Assembly: GCF_000482325.1 (NCBI RefSeq)
Contig: NZ_KI535295.1
Coordinates: 297,060-361,059, forward strand
Reading direction: 5' to 3'
Source of the DNA: Bacillus sp. UNC438CL73TsuS30
GTDB taxonomy: Bacteria > Bacillota > Bacilli > Bacillales > Cytobacillaceae
DNA length: 64,000 nt
Positions 54,983-63,844 of the stretch are shown here, one piece after another. The notes beneath the pieces are model-generated. The model was given only the letters and a program-made list of their open reading frames with translations, did not search any database and was not told the DNA's origin. The position numbers and the translations under genes were made by a program. How positions within the stretch are numbered: position 1 is the first letter of the stretch; every line of letters begins with the position of its first letter.

Positions 54983-55623
54983 AAGTAAGGCAACGGATTG
55001 CTAGACGTGCGGCGCAGGAAATTGAGGATGGTATGATTGTGAACCTTGGAATCGGAATTCCTACTTTAGTTGCTGATTATATTCCTTCTGATATTTTTGT
55101 TCAGTTCCATGCGGAAAACGGGATATTAGGGACTGGCCCTACCCCGGTAAAGGGGGAGGCAGATCCGAACCTCTGCAATGCCGGCGGTTACCCTGTAACG
55201 TTAATGAAAGGAGCTTCCTATTTTGATAGTGCCATAGCCTTTGGAATGATTCGCCGCGGCTATCTTGATATCACGATCCTTGGCGCGCTCGAAGTAAGTG
55301 AAAAAGGAGATTTGGCCAATTGGATTGTTCCAGGAAAACGTGTTCCAGGAATGGGAGGAGCAATGGACCTCGCTCAAAAATCAAAGAAAGTGATTGTCCT
55401 GATGAATCACACGAATAAAAATGGCGAATCAAAAATTTTAAAGGAATGTACATTACCACTTACTGCTAAAAACTGTGTGGATTTGATTATTACGGAAATG
55501 GCCGTAATCGAAGTTACTGAACAGGGCTTGCTGTTAAAAGAGGTAATGGAACCATATACCGTGGAGGATGTTATTAAGTATACCGATGCGCCTTTAACAG
55601 TAATGGTTGGGTTACCGAATTAA
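54961..55623 (+). CDS. yodR: 3-oxoacid CoA-transferase subunit B (YodR-like)
   Basis: A 220-residue beta subunit. The catalytic glutamate is in the FHAENGILGTGP motif, and the N-terminal IVNLGIGIPTLVADYIP is typical. It transfers CoA from an acyl-CoA donor to a 3-oxoacid. It overlaps subunit A, ensuring equal expression. Confidence 0.92.
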   Translation: MEMGLGVEVRQRIARRAAQEIEDGMIVNLGIGIPTLVADYIPSDIFVQFHAENGILGTGPTPVKGEADPNLCNAGGYPVTLMKGASYFDSAIAFGMIRRGYLDITILGALEVSEKGDLANWIVPGKRVPGMGGAMDLAQKSKKVIVLMNHTNKNGESKILKECTLPLTAKNCVDLIITEMAVIEVTEQGLLLKEVMEPYTVEDVIKYTDAPLTVMVGLPN

Positions 55624-55635
55624 GGAGTGAAGGAA

Positions 55636-56817
55636 ATGAATGAGGCTGTCATTGTAGCGGGTGTTCGTACGGCGGTAGGAGCATTTGGGAAATCTCTTAA
55701 AAATGTACCCGCCACTGAAATGGGACGACAAGTGCTGGAAGGGTTAATGAATAAAACCACTATAGAAAAAGAAGACGTGAATGAAGTGATTTTTGGCCAT
55801 GGTTATGTTCATGGCGGCGGCTTAAATTCGGCAAGGATTTCATCGCAATTAGCAGGGTTCCCCGCAAGTGTACCAGGCAGTGTTGTCATCAAGGCATGTG
55901 GTTCAGGTTTAAAAGCGATTACGAATGCAGCACTAACGATTCAAACTGGTCAGGAAGAGGTCATCATTGCCGGCGGTGTAGAAAGTATGAGTCAGGTTCC
56001 ATATCTAGTAAAAAATCGCTGGGGAAGTAAGTTCGGGAATCTTGAGATGGAAGATGCCTTATTAACAGACGGCCTTATTTGTTCGCTGGAAAAAGAACAT
56101 ATGGGCATGACCGCAGAGCGATTAGCAGAAATATACGGTATTTCTCGTGAAGAACAGGATCAATTTGCTTTAGAAAGCCATAAAAAGGCGGCACGAGCGA
56201 TTGAAAACCACTATTTTGAGGAGGAAATTATTCCACTTGAAGTTAAAGATCGAAAAGGGAATTATTTTTTTCAAACAGATGAGTCCGTACGAATGGATAT
56301 ACAAGTAGGGAAGTTAACAAAACTTCCGCCTGCATTCAAAAAGGATGGTTTGATTACGGCAGGTAATGCTTGTCCGATGAATGATGGTGCTGCGGCAGTA
56401 TTGATGATGTCAAAAGAGAAGGCGGAAGCAAGAGGGATAAAACCGTTATTAAAGGTTAGAGCATTTGCAAGTGCTGGGGTAGAAGCAAATGTTATGGGAA
56501 TTGGCCCTGTCCCAGCTACGAAAAAAGCTTTGCAAAAAGCAGGATTAACATTGGATCAAATTGGACGCATTGAACTGAACGAGGCGTTTGCTGCACAGGC
56601 ATTGGCTGTAATAAAAGAATTAGATTTAGACCCTGAAAAAGTAAATGTTAACGGTGGGGCGATTGCACTTGGTCATCCAGTTGGGGCAACAGGTGCGAAA
56701 TTAACGGTAACTTTAATGAACGAAATGTTACGAACCAATACAAAGTACGGCATGGTAACACTGTGTATGGCCGGAGGCATGGGGCTGTCTGTTATCTATG
56801 AAAACCTTTGCTTATAG
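55636..56817 (+). CDS. Acetyl-CoA acetyltransferase / 3-oxoacyl-CoA thiolase
   Basis: A 393-residue thiolase. The nucleophilic Cys is in VVIKACGSGLKAI, followed by GGVESMSQVPY. The second site has NGGAIALGHPVGATGAK, and the acid/base Cys is in VTLCMAGGMG. It would cleave the 3-oxoacyl-CoA made by the preceding transferase to acetyl-CoA plus a shorter acyl-CoA. The ATG at 55636 has AAGGAG 7-8 bases upstream. To my knowledge this gene is an addition relative to the B. subtilis yodTSRQP order. Confidence 0.92.
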   Translation: MNEAVIVAGVRTAVGAFGKSLKNVPATEMGRQVLEGLMNKTTIEKEDVNEVIFGHGYVHGGGLNSARISSQLAGFPASVPGSVVIKACGSGLKAITNAALTIQTGQEEVIIAGGVESMSQVPYLVKNRWGSKFGNLEMEDALLTDGLICSLEKEHMGMTAERLAEIYGISREEQDQFALESHKKAARAIENHYFEEEIIPLEVKDRKGNYFFQTDESVRMDIQVGKLTKLPPAFKKDGLITAGNACPMNDGAAAVLMMSKEKAEARGIKPLLKVRAFASAGVEANVMGIGPVPATKKALQKAGLTLDQIGRIELNEAFAAQALAVIKELDLDPEKVNVNGGAIALGHPVGATGAKLTVTLMNEMLRTNTKYGMVTLCMAGGMGLSVIYENLCL

Positions 56818-56846
56818 TTTTGAAGATAAAGAGAATGAGGTGAAAA

Positions 56847-58118
56847 ATGATGCAAACGATTGTAAATGATATTCAAGCTTGGCTAAAGGATCATTTTGAA
56901 GAGGGGACTCTTCTTTTGCAGCGCCTAGTTCAGGCTCCAAGTATTGCAGGCAATGAGGCTGGTGCTCAATCCATAATTGCTAAAAAATTAAACGAAATGG
57001 GTTTAAAGGTAGATGTATGGGAGCCGGATGGAAATGAACTAAAAGCGAATGAATATTTTTGTTCGCCAAGAGAACAATTTACAGGGAGCCCAAATGTTGT
57101 CGGAGTATTAGCTGGAACCGGCGGAGGCCGTTCGATGATTTTGAATGGTCATATTGATGTTGTTCCTGAGGGGGATCATGAACAATGGTCTGATGATCCT
57201 TATAGTGGTGTTGTGAAAGATGGAAAAATGTACGGACGCGGGGTCACGGATATGAAAGGTGGTTTAGTTTCATTTCTCCTCGCAATTGAGGCCCTTCAAA
57301 AGCTCGATATTAAGCTTAAAGGTGATGTGATTTTCCAAAGTGTTGTGGAAGAAGAAAGCGGCGGGGCAGGTACATTGTCAACCCTTCTTAAAGGATATAA
57401 AGCAGATGCTGCCCTGATAACAGAACCTACCAATATGCGTATTTTTCCAAAGCAGCAAGGGTCGATGTGGTTTCGAATTTTAGTGAAAGGGCGCTCTGCT
57501 CATGGTGGTACCCGCTATGAAGGGGTAAGTGCTCTTGAAAAAACCATGCTGGTAGTTAATCAAATTAGAGGTTTAGAAATAAGGCGAAACGAACAAATTG
57601 ATGATCCTCTTTATGAAAAAACGCCAATCCCAATTCCGATCAACATTGGTGTTGTATCTGGTGGAACTTGGCCATCTTCTGTTCCAGATTTAGTCAAAAT
57701 AGAGGGCAGAATGGGAGTAGCTCCCAATGAGAAAATGGAAGACGCTAAGCGGGAAATGAGTCAATGTTTGCAGCAACTTGCGGAAATTGATCCATGGTTT
57801 GCAGAACAGCCTGTTGTTTTAGAATGGTTTGGTGCACAGTGGCTTCCTGGTTCAATTGATATCGAACATGAATTGATGAATTCCCTTGTTCATCAGTACC
57901 GTGAATCAGTCGGTGAGGAACCGGTCATTGAAGCGGCACCATGGGGAACGGATGGGGGATTACTCACTGAAATCGGAAAAATCCCAACAGTTGTTTTTGG
58001 CCCAGGTGTAACGGAAATGGCTCATTATCCTAATGAATATATCGAAATGGAAAAAGTTTTTAAAGCGGCAGAAATCATTGCGTTAACCCTGCTTCAATGG
58101 TGTAATTCTCAAAATTAA
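56847..58118 (+). CDS. yodQ: M20 ArgE/DapE-family deacylase, YodQ-like
   Basis: A 423-residue metallo-deacylase with metal ligands in LNGHIDVVPEGD, RGVTDMKGG and VVEEESGGAGT, and the lid domain at about 200-310 (GRSAHGGTRYEG). In B. subtilis YodQ lies in the same gene set and is thought to act on an acetylated amino acid such as N-acetyl-beta-lysine. It is the last gene of the operon; GAGGTG precedes the ATG and a terminator follows. Confidence 0.86.
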   Translation: MMQTIVNDIQAWLKDHFEEGTLLLQRLVQAPSIAGNEAGAQSIIAKKLNEMGLKVDVWEPDGNELKANEYFCSPREQFTGSPNVVGVLAGTGGGRSMILNGHIDVVPEGDHEQWSDDPYSGVVKDGKMYGRGVTDMKGGLVSFLLAIEALQKLDIKLKGDVIFQSVVEEESGGAGTLSTLLKGYKADAALITEPTNMRIFPKQQGSMWFRILVKGRSAHGGTRYEGVSALEKTMLVVNQIRGLEIRRNEQIDDPLYEKTPIPIPINIGVVSGGTWPSSVPDLVKIEGRMGVAPNEKMEDAKREMSQCLQQLAEIDPWFAEQPVVLEWFGAQWLPGSIDIEHELMNSLVHQYRESVGEEPVIEAAPWGTDGGLLTEIGKIPTVVFGPGVTEMAHYPNEYIEMEKVFKAAEIIALTLLQWCNSQN

Positions 58119-58126
58119 CATCTAGG

Positions 58127-58169
58127 AAGTCCAAATTTCTTCTTTAGTAAAGAGATTTGGACTTTTTTT
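58127..58169 (+). terminator. Terminator of the yodT-like operon
   Basis: AAGTCCAAAT pairs with ATTTGGACTT across an 18-base loop that contains a further short stem, followed by a T-tract. Confidence 0.9.
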
Positions 58170-58199
58170 ATTTAAAATAGATCTTTGCATTTATTGACG

Positions 58200-58221
58200 A
58201 AACATGACATTTATCATGTTT
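58200..58221. promoter_or_regulatory. Candidate DesR operator upstream of the desaturase
   Basis: Perfect 8-bp inverted arms AAACATGA / TCATGTTT are separated by 6 bases, about 85 bp before the desaturase start. In B. subtilis DesR binds upstream of des, so this is the best candidate site. Confidence 0.55.
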
Positions 58222-58303
58222 GGGATATGACAGGTATGACTACAAATGGCAGATTTTCTTCTTTAATATGAGTGATAACATGATGAAGAAGGGAATCAAA
58301 AAC

Positions 58304-59323
58304 ATGATTGAACAAAACCAACGAAATTTGCGTAAACAGGTCGCCCCTTTTGAAAAAGCAAATACAAAAGACAGTGTCTGGCAATTGGTCAATACACTTG
58401 TTCCGTTTTTTCTATTATGGTTCTTTGCTTATAAAAGCTTATCGATTTCATATATCCTCACCTTATTATTATCGATTGTCGCTGCGGGATTTTTAGTAAG
58501 GGTTTTCATCATTTTTCATGATTGCTGCCACCATTCCTTTTTTAAAAGCCGCAAGGCCAATAAATTTCTTGGCACCATTACAGGTGTATTAACGATTCAT
58601 CCATATAGTCAATGGCAGCACGAGCATTCTGTTCACCATGCCACCAGCAGTAATTTGGATAAGCGTGGAACAGGAGATATTTGGATGCTGACCGTCGACG
58701 AATATCAGGCGGCATCGTTTTGGACACGTGCAGCCTACCGTTTTTATCGAAATCCAATCGTGATGTTCGGCTTGGGTCCAATTTATGTTTTTCTTCTTAA
58801 AAATCGTTTTAACCGAAAAGATGCTAGAATGAAGGAAAGAATCAATACTTATATCACCAACATCTTGATTGTTGTATTAGCCGGATTGCTTTGCTGGGGA
58901 ATTGGCTGGGTTAATTTTCTCTTAGTTCAAGGACCGATATTCATGATTTCCGGAGCAGCGGGGATTTGGTTATTTTACGTACAGCATACGTTTGAAGACT
59001 CTTATTTTGAAGAAGATAAGGATTGGGAATATGTAAAAGCAGCTGTTGAAGGCAGTTCCTTTTATAAGCTTCCGAAACTGTTACAATGGGTGACAGGGAA
59101 TATTGGTTACCACCATGTTCATCATTTAAGTCCAAGGGTGCCGAATTACAAGCTTGAAGCTGTTCACAACCATACTGAGCCTCTTAAAAATGTTCCAACG
59201 ATTACACTCTTAACGAGTCTAGCATCACTAAAATATCATCTATGGGATGAGACGGCAAAAAAGTTTGTGGGCTTTAAAGATTTACGATCTTCAGTTAAAA
59301 TGAAAAGTGTTAAACAAATATAA
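58304..59323 (+). CDS. des: Membrane acyl-lipid fatty acid desaturase
   Basis: A 339-residue di-iron membrane desaturase that introduces a double bond into phospholipid acyl chains in the cold. The three His boxes are HDCCHH (with a further His), HSVHH and HHVHH, with 4-6 TM segments around them. The ATG at 58304 has AGAAGGGA upstream at about 9 bases and gives an N-terminus like Bacillus Des; upstream in-frame starts add atypical sequence. It is followed by its own two-component system, the known des-desKR arrangement. Confidence 0.92.
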   Translation: MIEQNQRNLRKQVAPFEKANTKDSVWQLVNTLVPFFLLWFFAYKSLSISYILTLLLSIVAAGFLVRVFIIFHDCCHHSFFKSRKANKFLGTITGVLTIHPYSQWQHEHSVHHATSSNLDKRGTGDIWMLTVDEYQAASFWTRAAYRFYRNPIVMFGLGPIYVFLLKNRFNRKDARMKERINTYITNILIVVLAGLLCWGIGWVNFLLVQGPIFMISGAAGIWLFYVQHTFEDSYFEEDKDWEYVKAAVEGSSFYKLPKLLQWVTGNIGYHHVHHLSPRVPNYKLEAVHNHTEPLKNVPTITLLTSLASLKYHLWDETAKKFVGFKDLRSSVKMKSVKQI

Positions 59324-59333
59324 ACATAGATGC

Positions 59334-59376
59334 AGGATAAGGACCAAAGTGTTCTTGTCCTTCATTTTTATTCCGT
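59334..59376 (+). terminator. Attenuator-like hairpin between des and desK
   Basis: AAGGAC pairs with GTCCTT, with an inner AAG/CTT pairing, followed by CATTTTTATT. It may reduce read-through from des into desKR. Confidence 0.5.
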
Positions 59377-59395
59377 CGGTAATGAGGTTTTGCAA

Positions 59396-60535
59396 ATGAT
59401 AAAAAAGTATATGACCTTCCAGAAAAGTAATGGGATCGCTCCTTATATATGGACGGTTCTATGTATTTTACCATTTTACTTTATTTTCCAATCGTCATCC
59501 GTAATTAAAATTGTTGTAGGAATTTTGCTCACCATTTTGTTTTTTATTTTTTATCGAATTGCTTTTATTTCAAGGGGATGGCCGGTGTATCTCTGGACCT
59601 TAATTCTGATTGGAATTTCGATCACCTCGAGTAGTCTTTTTAGCTATGTTTACTTTGCATTCTTTCTGGCTTACTTTATTGGCAATATAAAAGACCGGGT
59701 TCCCTTTCTTATTCTTTATTTTATTCATCTGTTTAGTACATCAGCCTCGATTAATTACAACATAGTTGTTCATGAAAAGTTGTTTTTGCAACAGTTGCCT
59801 TTTGTCATTATTATCTGGATTAGCGTGATTCTTCTTCCGTTTAGTATTTATAATCGGAAAGAGCGTGGTCAGCTTGAGGAAAAGCTAGAGGATGCCAATA
59901 AGAGAATTTCTGAATTGGTTAAAATGGAAGAGCGGCAGCGGATTGCCCGTGACCTTCATGATACACTGGGGCAAAAACTTTCTCTTATTGGACTCAAGAG
60001 TGATTTGGCGAGAAAATTAATAACAAAGGATCCAGAGCAAGCACGCAATGAATTAAAGGATGTTCAGCAGACAGCACGAACCGCATTAAGTGAAGTGCGA
60101 AAAATGGTATCCTCTATGCGCGGCATTCGGTTGAAGGATGAAATCCAAAGAGTAAAACAGATTCTTACAGCTGCGCAAATACAGTTCAAGGGTGATGAAG
60201 AACCGACATTGACGAATGTTTCTCTCCTAACAGAGAATATATTAAGCATGTGTCTGAAAGAGGCAGTTAATAATGTCGTAAAACATAGCGGTGCTGCTTC
60301 TTGTACCTTGACCATTGAGCAATCATGGAAAGGGATTGTGATGAAAATTAGTGATGATGGGGCTTTTAACCGTGATGAAAAATTTCAATATGAAGGTCAT
60401 GGTTTGCTTGGGATGAAGGAACGACTTGAATTTATTAATGGAAGCCTGGAGCTTTTAACGAAAGAAGGAACAACCTTAATAATAAGAGTTCCAAATGATG
60501 TTACTCAGAAAGAAAGGCAAGGGGATGGAAAATGA
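59396..60535 (+). CDS. desK: Sensor histidine kinase DesK
   Basis: A 379-residue kinase with four or five TM helices in the first 150 residues (the membrane thermosensor of the DesK type), a coiled-coil linker (about 160-185) and a HisKA_3 domain with the phosphorylated His in IARDLHDTLGQKL. The C-terminal HATPase domain has EAVNNVVKHSGA and GHGLLGMKERL. The ATG at 59396 (TGAGGT upstream) is preferred over an in-frame ATG at 59330 that overlaps the hairpin. It overlaps desR by 4 bp. Confidence 0.88.
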   Translation: MIKKYMTFQKSNGIAPYIWTVLCILPFYFIFQSSSVIKIVVGILLTILFFIFYRIAFISRGWPVYLWTLILIGISITSSSLFSYVYFAFFLAYFIGNIKDRVPFLILYFIHLFSTSASINYNIVVHEKLFLQQLPFVIIIWISVILLPFSIYNRKERGQLEEKLEDANKRISELVKMEERQRIARDLHDTLGQKLSLIGLKSDLARKLITKDPEQARNELKDVQQTARTALSEVRKMVSSMRGIRLKDEIQRVKQILTAAQIQFKGDEEPTLTNVSLLTENILSMCLKEAVNNVVKHSGAASCTLTIEQSWKGIVMKISDDGAFNRDEKFQYEGHGLLGMKERLEFINGSLELLTKEGTTLIIRVPNDVTQKERQGDGK

Positions 60536-61131
60536 TTTCAATTGTCATTGCGGAAGATCAGCAAATGCTATTAGGGGCCTTTGGATCCCTTCTCAACCTG
60601 GAAGAGGATATGAGTGTAGTTGGAAAGGCATCTAATGGTGCAGAAGCTGTTTCCCTTGTTAAAAAGCTAAAGCCGGATGTTTGTATTATGGATATTGAAA
60701 TGCCCGGAAAAAGCGGACTTGAGGCGGCGGAGGAGCTGAAAGGATGTGGCTGCAAGGTTATTATTTTAACGACCTTTGCGCGTTCCGGTTATTTTCACCG
60801 CGCCTTAAAAGCAGGGGTAAGCGGCTATCTTTTGAAGGATAGTCCAAGTGAAGAGCTTGCAAGTTCCATCAGAAGTGTCATGGCTGGAAAACGAATCTAT
60901 GCACCAGAGCTGATGGATGATGTTTATGGAGAGGAGAATCCCCTCACCGATCGTGAAAAAGAGGTACTTGAGCTGGTGGCGGATGGTAAAAATACAAAGG
61001 AAATTGCTGAGGAGCTTAGCATTAAAACCGGAACTGTCCGAAATTATATATCGATTATCCTTGATAAACTGGAAGTGAAAAATCGAATAGAAGCCATTAC
61101 CCAGTCCAAGGAAAAAGGATGGTTTAAATAA
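60532..61131 (+). CDS. desR: Response regulator DesR (NarL/FixJ family)
   Basis: A 199-residue regulator. The receiver domain has the phospho-acceptor Asp in VCIMDIEMPG and the conserved Lys in LLKDSPSEEL. The LuxR-type helix-turn-helix is at about 135-190 (LTDREKEVLELVADGKNTKEIAEEL). When phosphorylated by DesK it would activate des. The start overlaps desK by 4 bp. Confidence 0.9.
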   Translation: MISIVIAEDQQMLLGAFGSLLNLEEDMSVVGKASNGAEAVSLVKKLKPDVCIMDIEMPGKSGLEAAEELKGCGCKVIILTTFARSGYFHRALKAGVSGYLLKDSPSEELASSIRSVMAGKRIYAPELMDDVYGEENPLTDREKEVLELVADGKNTKEIAEELSIKTGTVRNYISIILDKLEVKNRIEAITQSKEKGWFK

Positions 61132-61138
61132 ATTAATG

Positions 61139-61170
61139 ACCTGTATCTTTTTATAGATATAGGTTTTTTT
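61139..61170 (+). terminator. desKR terminator
   Basis: ACCTGTATCT pairs with AGATATAGGT (one G-U pair) and is followed by seven T residues, 8 bp past the desR stop. Confidence 0.9.
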
Positions 61171-61173
61171 AAT

Positions 61174-61323
61174 TGATGAAGGACAAAAGTCGAAAGGGAA
61201 AAGTGCAAAATGTCCTTCATGAAGCTGATGAAGGACAAAATCGGAAGAGGAAGGTGAAAAATGTCCTTCATGAAGCCTTGAAAGACAAACTTCAGCAAGA
61301 AACATGCAAAATGTCCTTCAGCG
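61174..61323. repeat. Three tandem ~51-bp repeats with inverted ends
   Basis: Units start near 61174, 61226 and 61276. Units 1 and 2 begin TGATGAAGGACAAAA and end ATGTCCTTCATGAAGC; unit 3 is diverged (TTGAAAGACAAAC ... ATGTCCTTCAGCG). Within each unit GAAGGACAAAA faces AAAATGTCCTTC (GAAAGACAAAC in unit 3), so every unit can fold into a stem. It lies between the desKR terminator and the end of a convergent hydrolase gene. It is noncoding, possibly a dispersed intergenic repeat family. Confidence 0.75.
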
Positions 61324-61344
61324 TGCTCTTTTGGTCTTTCCAAG

Positions 61345-62175
61345 TTAGACAGCAGCCAAAAATCTCTTGATATGGTGATATACTTCTTCAGGACGTTCCT
61401 CCGGGACAGCATGTCCGGTTTCTTTTAAAACAATCAGCTCTGAATTAGTTAAATCCTTTTTTAATCGTTCTCCCACATGAAGCGGCATAGAGCGGTCGTG
61501 TTCGCCCCAAATTAATAAACAAGGTGTTTTGATTTTTTGAAGAACCTCTACTGGCAGATCTCCCTCACGGTGGCGAATCATTTTGGTAAGAGCGACAAAG
61601 ATTTTATCCTGTAAAAATGGCTGCAGATAGCCATTTATCATTTCTTCATTAATTAATGAATGATTAAAGAGAGAATCCTGAAGGTTTTTCTTCACGCCAG
61701 TTCGGGCCAGCCAATATTTCACAAAGAGGTGGAAATAGGGTATGTAACTGGTGAGAATCAGCGGTAACCCAAAGCGTTTCAAATAAGACGAGCTGCAAAG
61801 CAGGATGGCTTTGTCAGCAAGTTCCGGCATCATATGCAGGATGTTCAGTACAATCTGACCACCCATGGAGTGGCCTAATAATGTCATTTTTTTTATCCCA
61901 AAAAGCTCGGTAAGTTTTATCACCGTTTGAGCGAGATTTTTATAAGAGTATACATAACGACTGGACTTATCACTTTTCCCAAAAGGGGGTAGGTCAATGG
62001 ATAAAACCTGATAATCCTGCTTTAATAAAGGAATTAAATGGCGAAAGGTAAAAGTGGATGAAAGAAAGCCGTGCAATAAAATAACAGTTTTGTCCGTTGT
62101 TGATTTTGGATAGAATTCATAATAAATATTGATGTTATTTACCTGCTGGTGCCCGGTTAACACAGCCTGTTCCAT
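61345..62175 (-). CDS. Alpha/beta hydrolase
   Basis: A 276-residue alpha/beta-hydrolase-fold protein. The oxyanion region HGFLSS is near residue 35, the nucleophile Ser is in LLGHSMGGQ (about residue 106), the acid Asp is in IWGEHDRSMP and the catalytic His is in ETGHAVPEERPEEV. The substrate is unknown. It is monocistronic and convergent with desR. Confidence 0.87.
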   Translation of the reverse strand: MEQAVLTGHQQVNNINIYYEFYPKSTTDKTVILLHGFLSSTFTFRHLIPLLKQDYQVLSIDLPPFGKSDKSSRYVYSYKNLAQTVIKLTELFGIKKMTLLGHSMGGQIVLNILHMMPELADKAILLCSSSYLKRFGLPLILTSYIPYFHLFVKYWLARTGVKKNLQDSLFNHSLINEEMINGYLQPFLQDKIFVALTKMIRHREGDLPVEVLQKIKTPCLLIWGEHDRSMPLHVGERLKKDLTNSELIVLKETGHAVPEERPEEVYHHIKRFLAAV

Positions 62176-62338
62176 TTAATCCGCCTCCGACTTATATTAA
62201 AAATGGATGGCTATAATTTTCCCAAATACAAGGTAATTACCCGCTAAAAAAAAATTACCAAAAATTTTTAAAATAAAATGTTTGAATTTTTAGAAAATTA
62301 TTAGTATAATAAAAAAAAACTAAAGGAGTTGATTTCCG

Positions 62339-62533
62339 ATGGAAAAGAAATTACTTAATTCACCACAACAATCAAATGAAGAGATGGATTCAAAAATTGC
62401 TGAAATGGTGTTAAACAATGCCTTGCTTGAATTTCGCAAAGCAAAAATTCGGGAGGAAATCGATTACTCCTTACAGGAAAGAAATAAAGAAAAATTCCTA
62501 AAGCTAACAGAGGAATTAAAGAAAATTTCGTAG
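62339..62533 (+). CDS. IDEAL-domain small protein (64 residues)
   Basis: A short helical protein whose residues about 20-60 (EMVLNNALLEFRKAKIREEI, then RNKEKFLKLTEEL) match the IDEAL domain pattern. AAAGGAG lies 10 bases before the ATG. It is monocistronic with a strong terminator. Function unknown; compare the larger IDEAL protein at 7841. Confidence 0.75.
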   Translation: MEKKLLNSPQQSNEEMDSKIAEMVLNNALLEFRKAKIREEIDYSLQERNKEKFLKLTEELKKIS

Positions 62534-62564
62534 CTCACTAACCATAATTTTAATTTAAAAATTT

Positions 62565-62597
62565 GAACCCCTTTTCAATAAGAAAAGGGGTTCTTTG
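62565..62597 (+). terminator. Terminator of the 64-residue IDEAL gene
   Basis: A perfect 12-bp stem (GAACCCCTTTTC / GAAAAGGGGTTC) with a 5-base loop is followed by a short T-rich tail. Confidence 0.9.
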
Positions 62598-62689
62598 TGC
62601 TCTCTATTTTTTATCCTAGCATTTTTTAAATACAACTTCTATCTATCATTTTGGCTGCATAGGATTTTGATAGAGGGAGGTACAAACCA

Positions 62690-63844
62690 ATGAAAAAAAA
62701 TAAGCCTTTTAGTTTGTTTATCCGGATCAATGGTGCAGTTTTATCAGTTATCTTTATTTTTATTCTAATTGCGGGAATGACGACAATCCTTTCATTAAAA
62801 ATGTCCTCGGATTCGGTAGGAGAAGTATTGGAAACATCTGATTTAAATAAACTATATCTTTACTTTTTTGGTAGTGAAAACAAATATTATATTCAGAATA
62901 GTAAAGATATTAAAGATATTCCATTAACAAAGGTTGGCTTTCAAATCGCAACCAATATAAAAATTAGCGATATTCGAACCTTCTTTGAAAGAGAATTACC
63001 GGGTTTCGCTGAATTTAATACAAAGATTGAAATTGCCGGCCAAGGAACGGATTTAACCTCACTTCCAATTGAATCTGCCCCGCCAATGGAGGTTTTATTA
63101 AAAGAAAGGGATATTGCTCAAAATGAGTTAAATGGAAAAGAATCAAAAGAAAATAACAGCGCACCTCCCCCAAGTCAGACTACAAACGGGAAAAAGGTAG
63201 TGTTTATCTATCATTCGCATAGTTGGGAATCTTATCTGCCACTATTAAAGGGTGTTACAAACCCAAATGAAGCTGTTAGTTCCAACAATCGCGTTAATGT
63301 TGTGGGCGTTGGGGATTATTTGGTAAGGGATTTAGCCGAAAGGGGGATTGGCAGTGACAATAGCACAATCAATGCTACGCAAGAGCTTCACAAAAGAGGG
63401 TTGGATTATTACTCGGCCTACCAATTTTCAAGGGGCGTTGTGCAAGAGGCGATGGCTGGAAATCATGATTTAAAATTTATGATCGATATACACCGTGATT
63501 CATTAGGAAGAAAAAAAACAACTACGACCATTAATGGGAAGAGTTATGCCAGATTAGTTTTTATCGTCGGGCAGAATAACCCCAATTATGAACAAAATAA
63601 TATTTTGGCTAAAAACCTTCATAATGCATTAGAAAGGAAATATCCAGGATTGAGCAGAGGAGTCGTTTCAAAAGATAAGAGTGAAGGAAATGGAGTTTAC
63701 AATCAGGACCTATCGCCTCGTGCAATCTTACTAGAGGTTGGTGGTGTTGATAACAATTTGGCAGAACTTCAAAATGCGGTGGATGCCTTTGCAGATGTAT
63801 TCAGCGAATATTATTGGCAAATGAAAAATGCTAAAGCATTTTAG
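62690..63844 (+). CDS. SpoIIP-family cell-wall hydrolase
   Basis: A 384-residue protein with an N-terminal TM anchor (about 15-35), a stalk, a Pro/Ser-rich linker (about 155-165) and the SpoIIP amidase/endopeptidase domain. Metal-site motifs are IYHSHSWESYLPL and IDIHRDSLGRKKT, and the C-terminal block is SPRAILLEVGGVDNN. SpoIIP degrades septal peptidoglycan during forespore engulfment. The neighbours differ from the usual gpr-spoIIP-lepA locus, so this may be a second paralogue. GGGAGG precedes the ATG. Confidence 0.88.
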   Translation: MKKNKPFSLFIRINGAVLSVIFIFILIAGMTTILSLKMSSDSVGEVLETSDLNKLYLYFFGSENKYYIQNSKDIKDIPLTKVGFQIATNIKISDIRTFFERELPGFAEFNTKIEIAGQGTDLTSLPIESAPPMEVLLKERDIAQNELNGKESKENNSAPPPSQTTNGKKVVFIYHSHSWESYLPLLKGVTNPNEAVSSNNRVNVVGVGDYLVRDLAERGIGSDNSTINATQELHKRGLDYYSAYQFSRGVVQEAMAGNHDLKFMIDIHRDSLGRKKTTTTINGKSYARLVFIVGQNNPNYEQNNILAKNLHNALERKYPGLSRGVVSKDKSEGNGVYNQDLSPRAILLEVGGVDNNLAELQNAVDAFADVFSEYYWQMKNAKAF

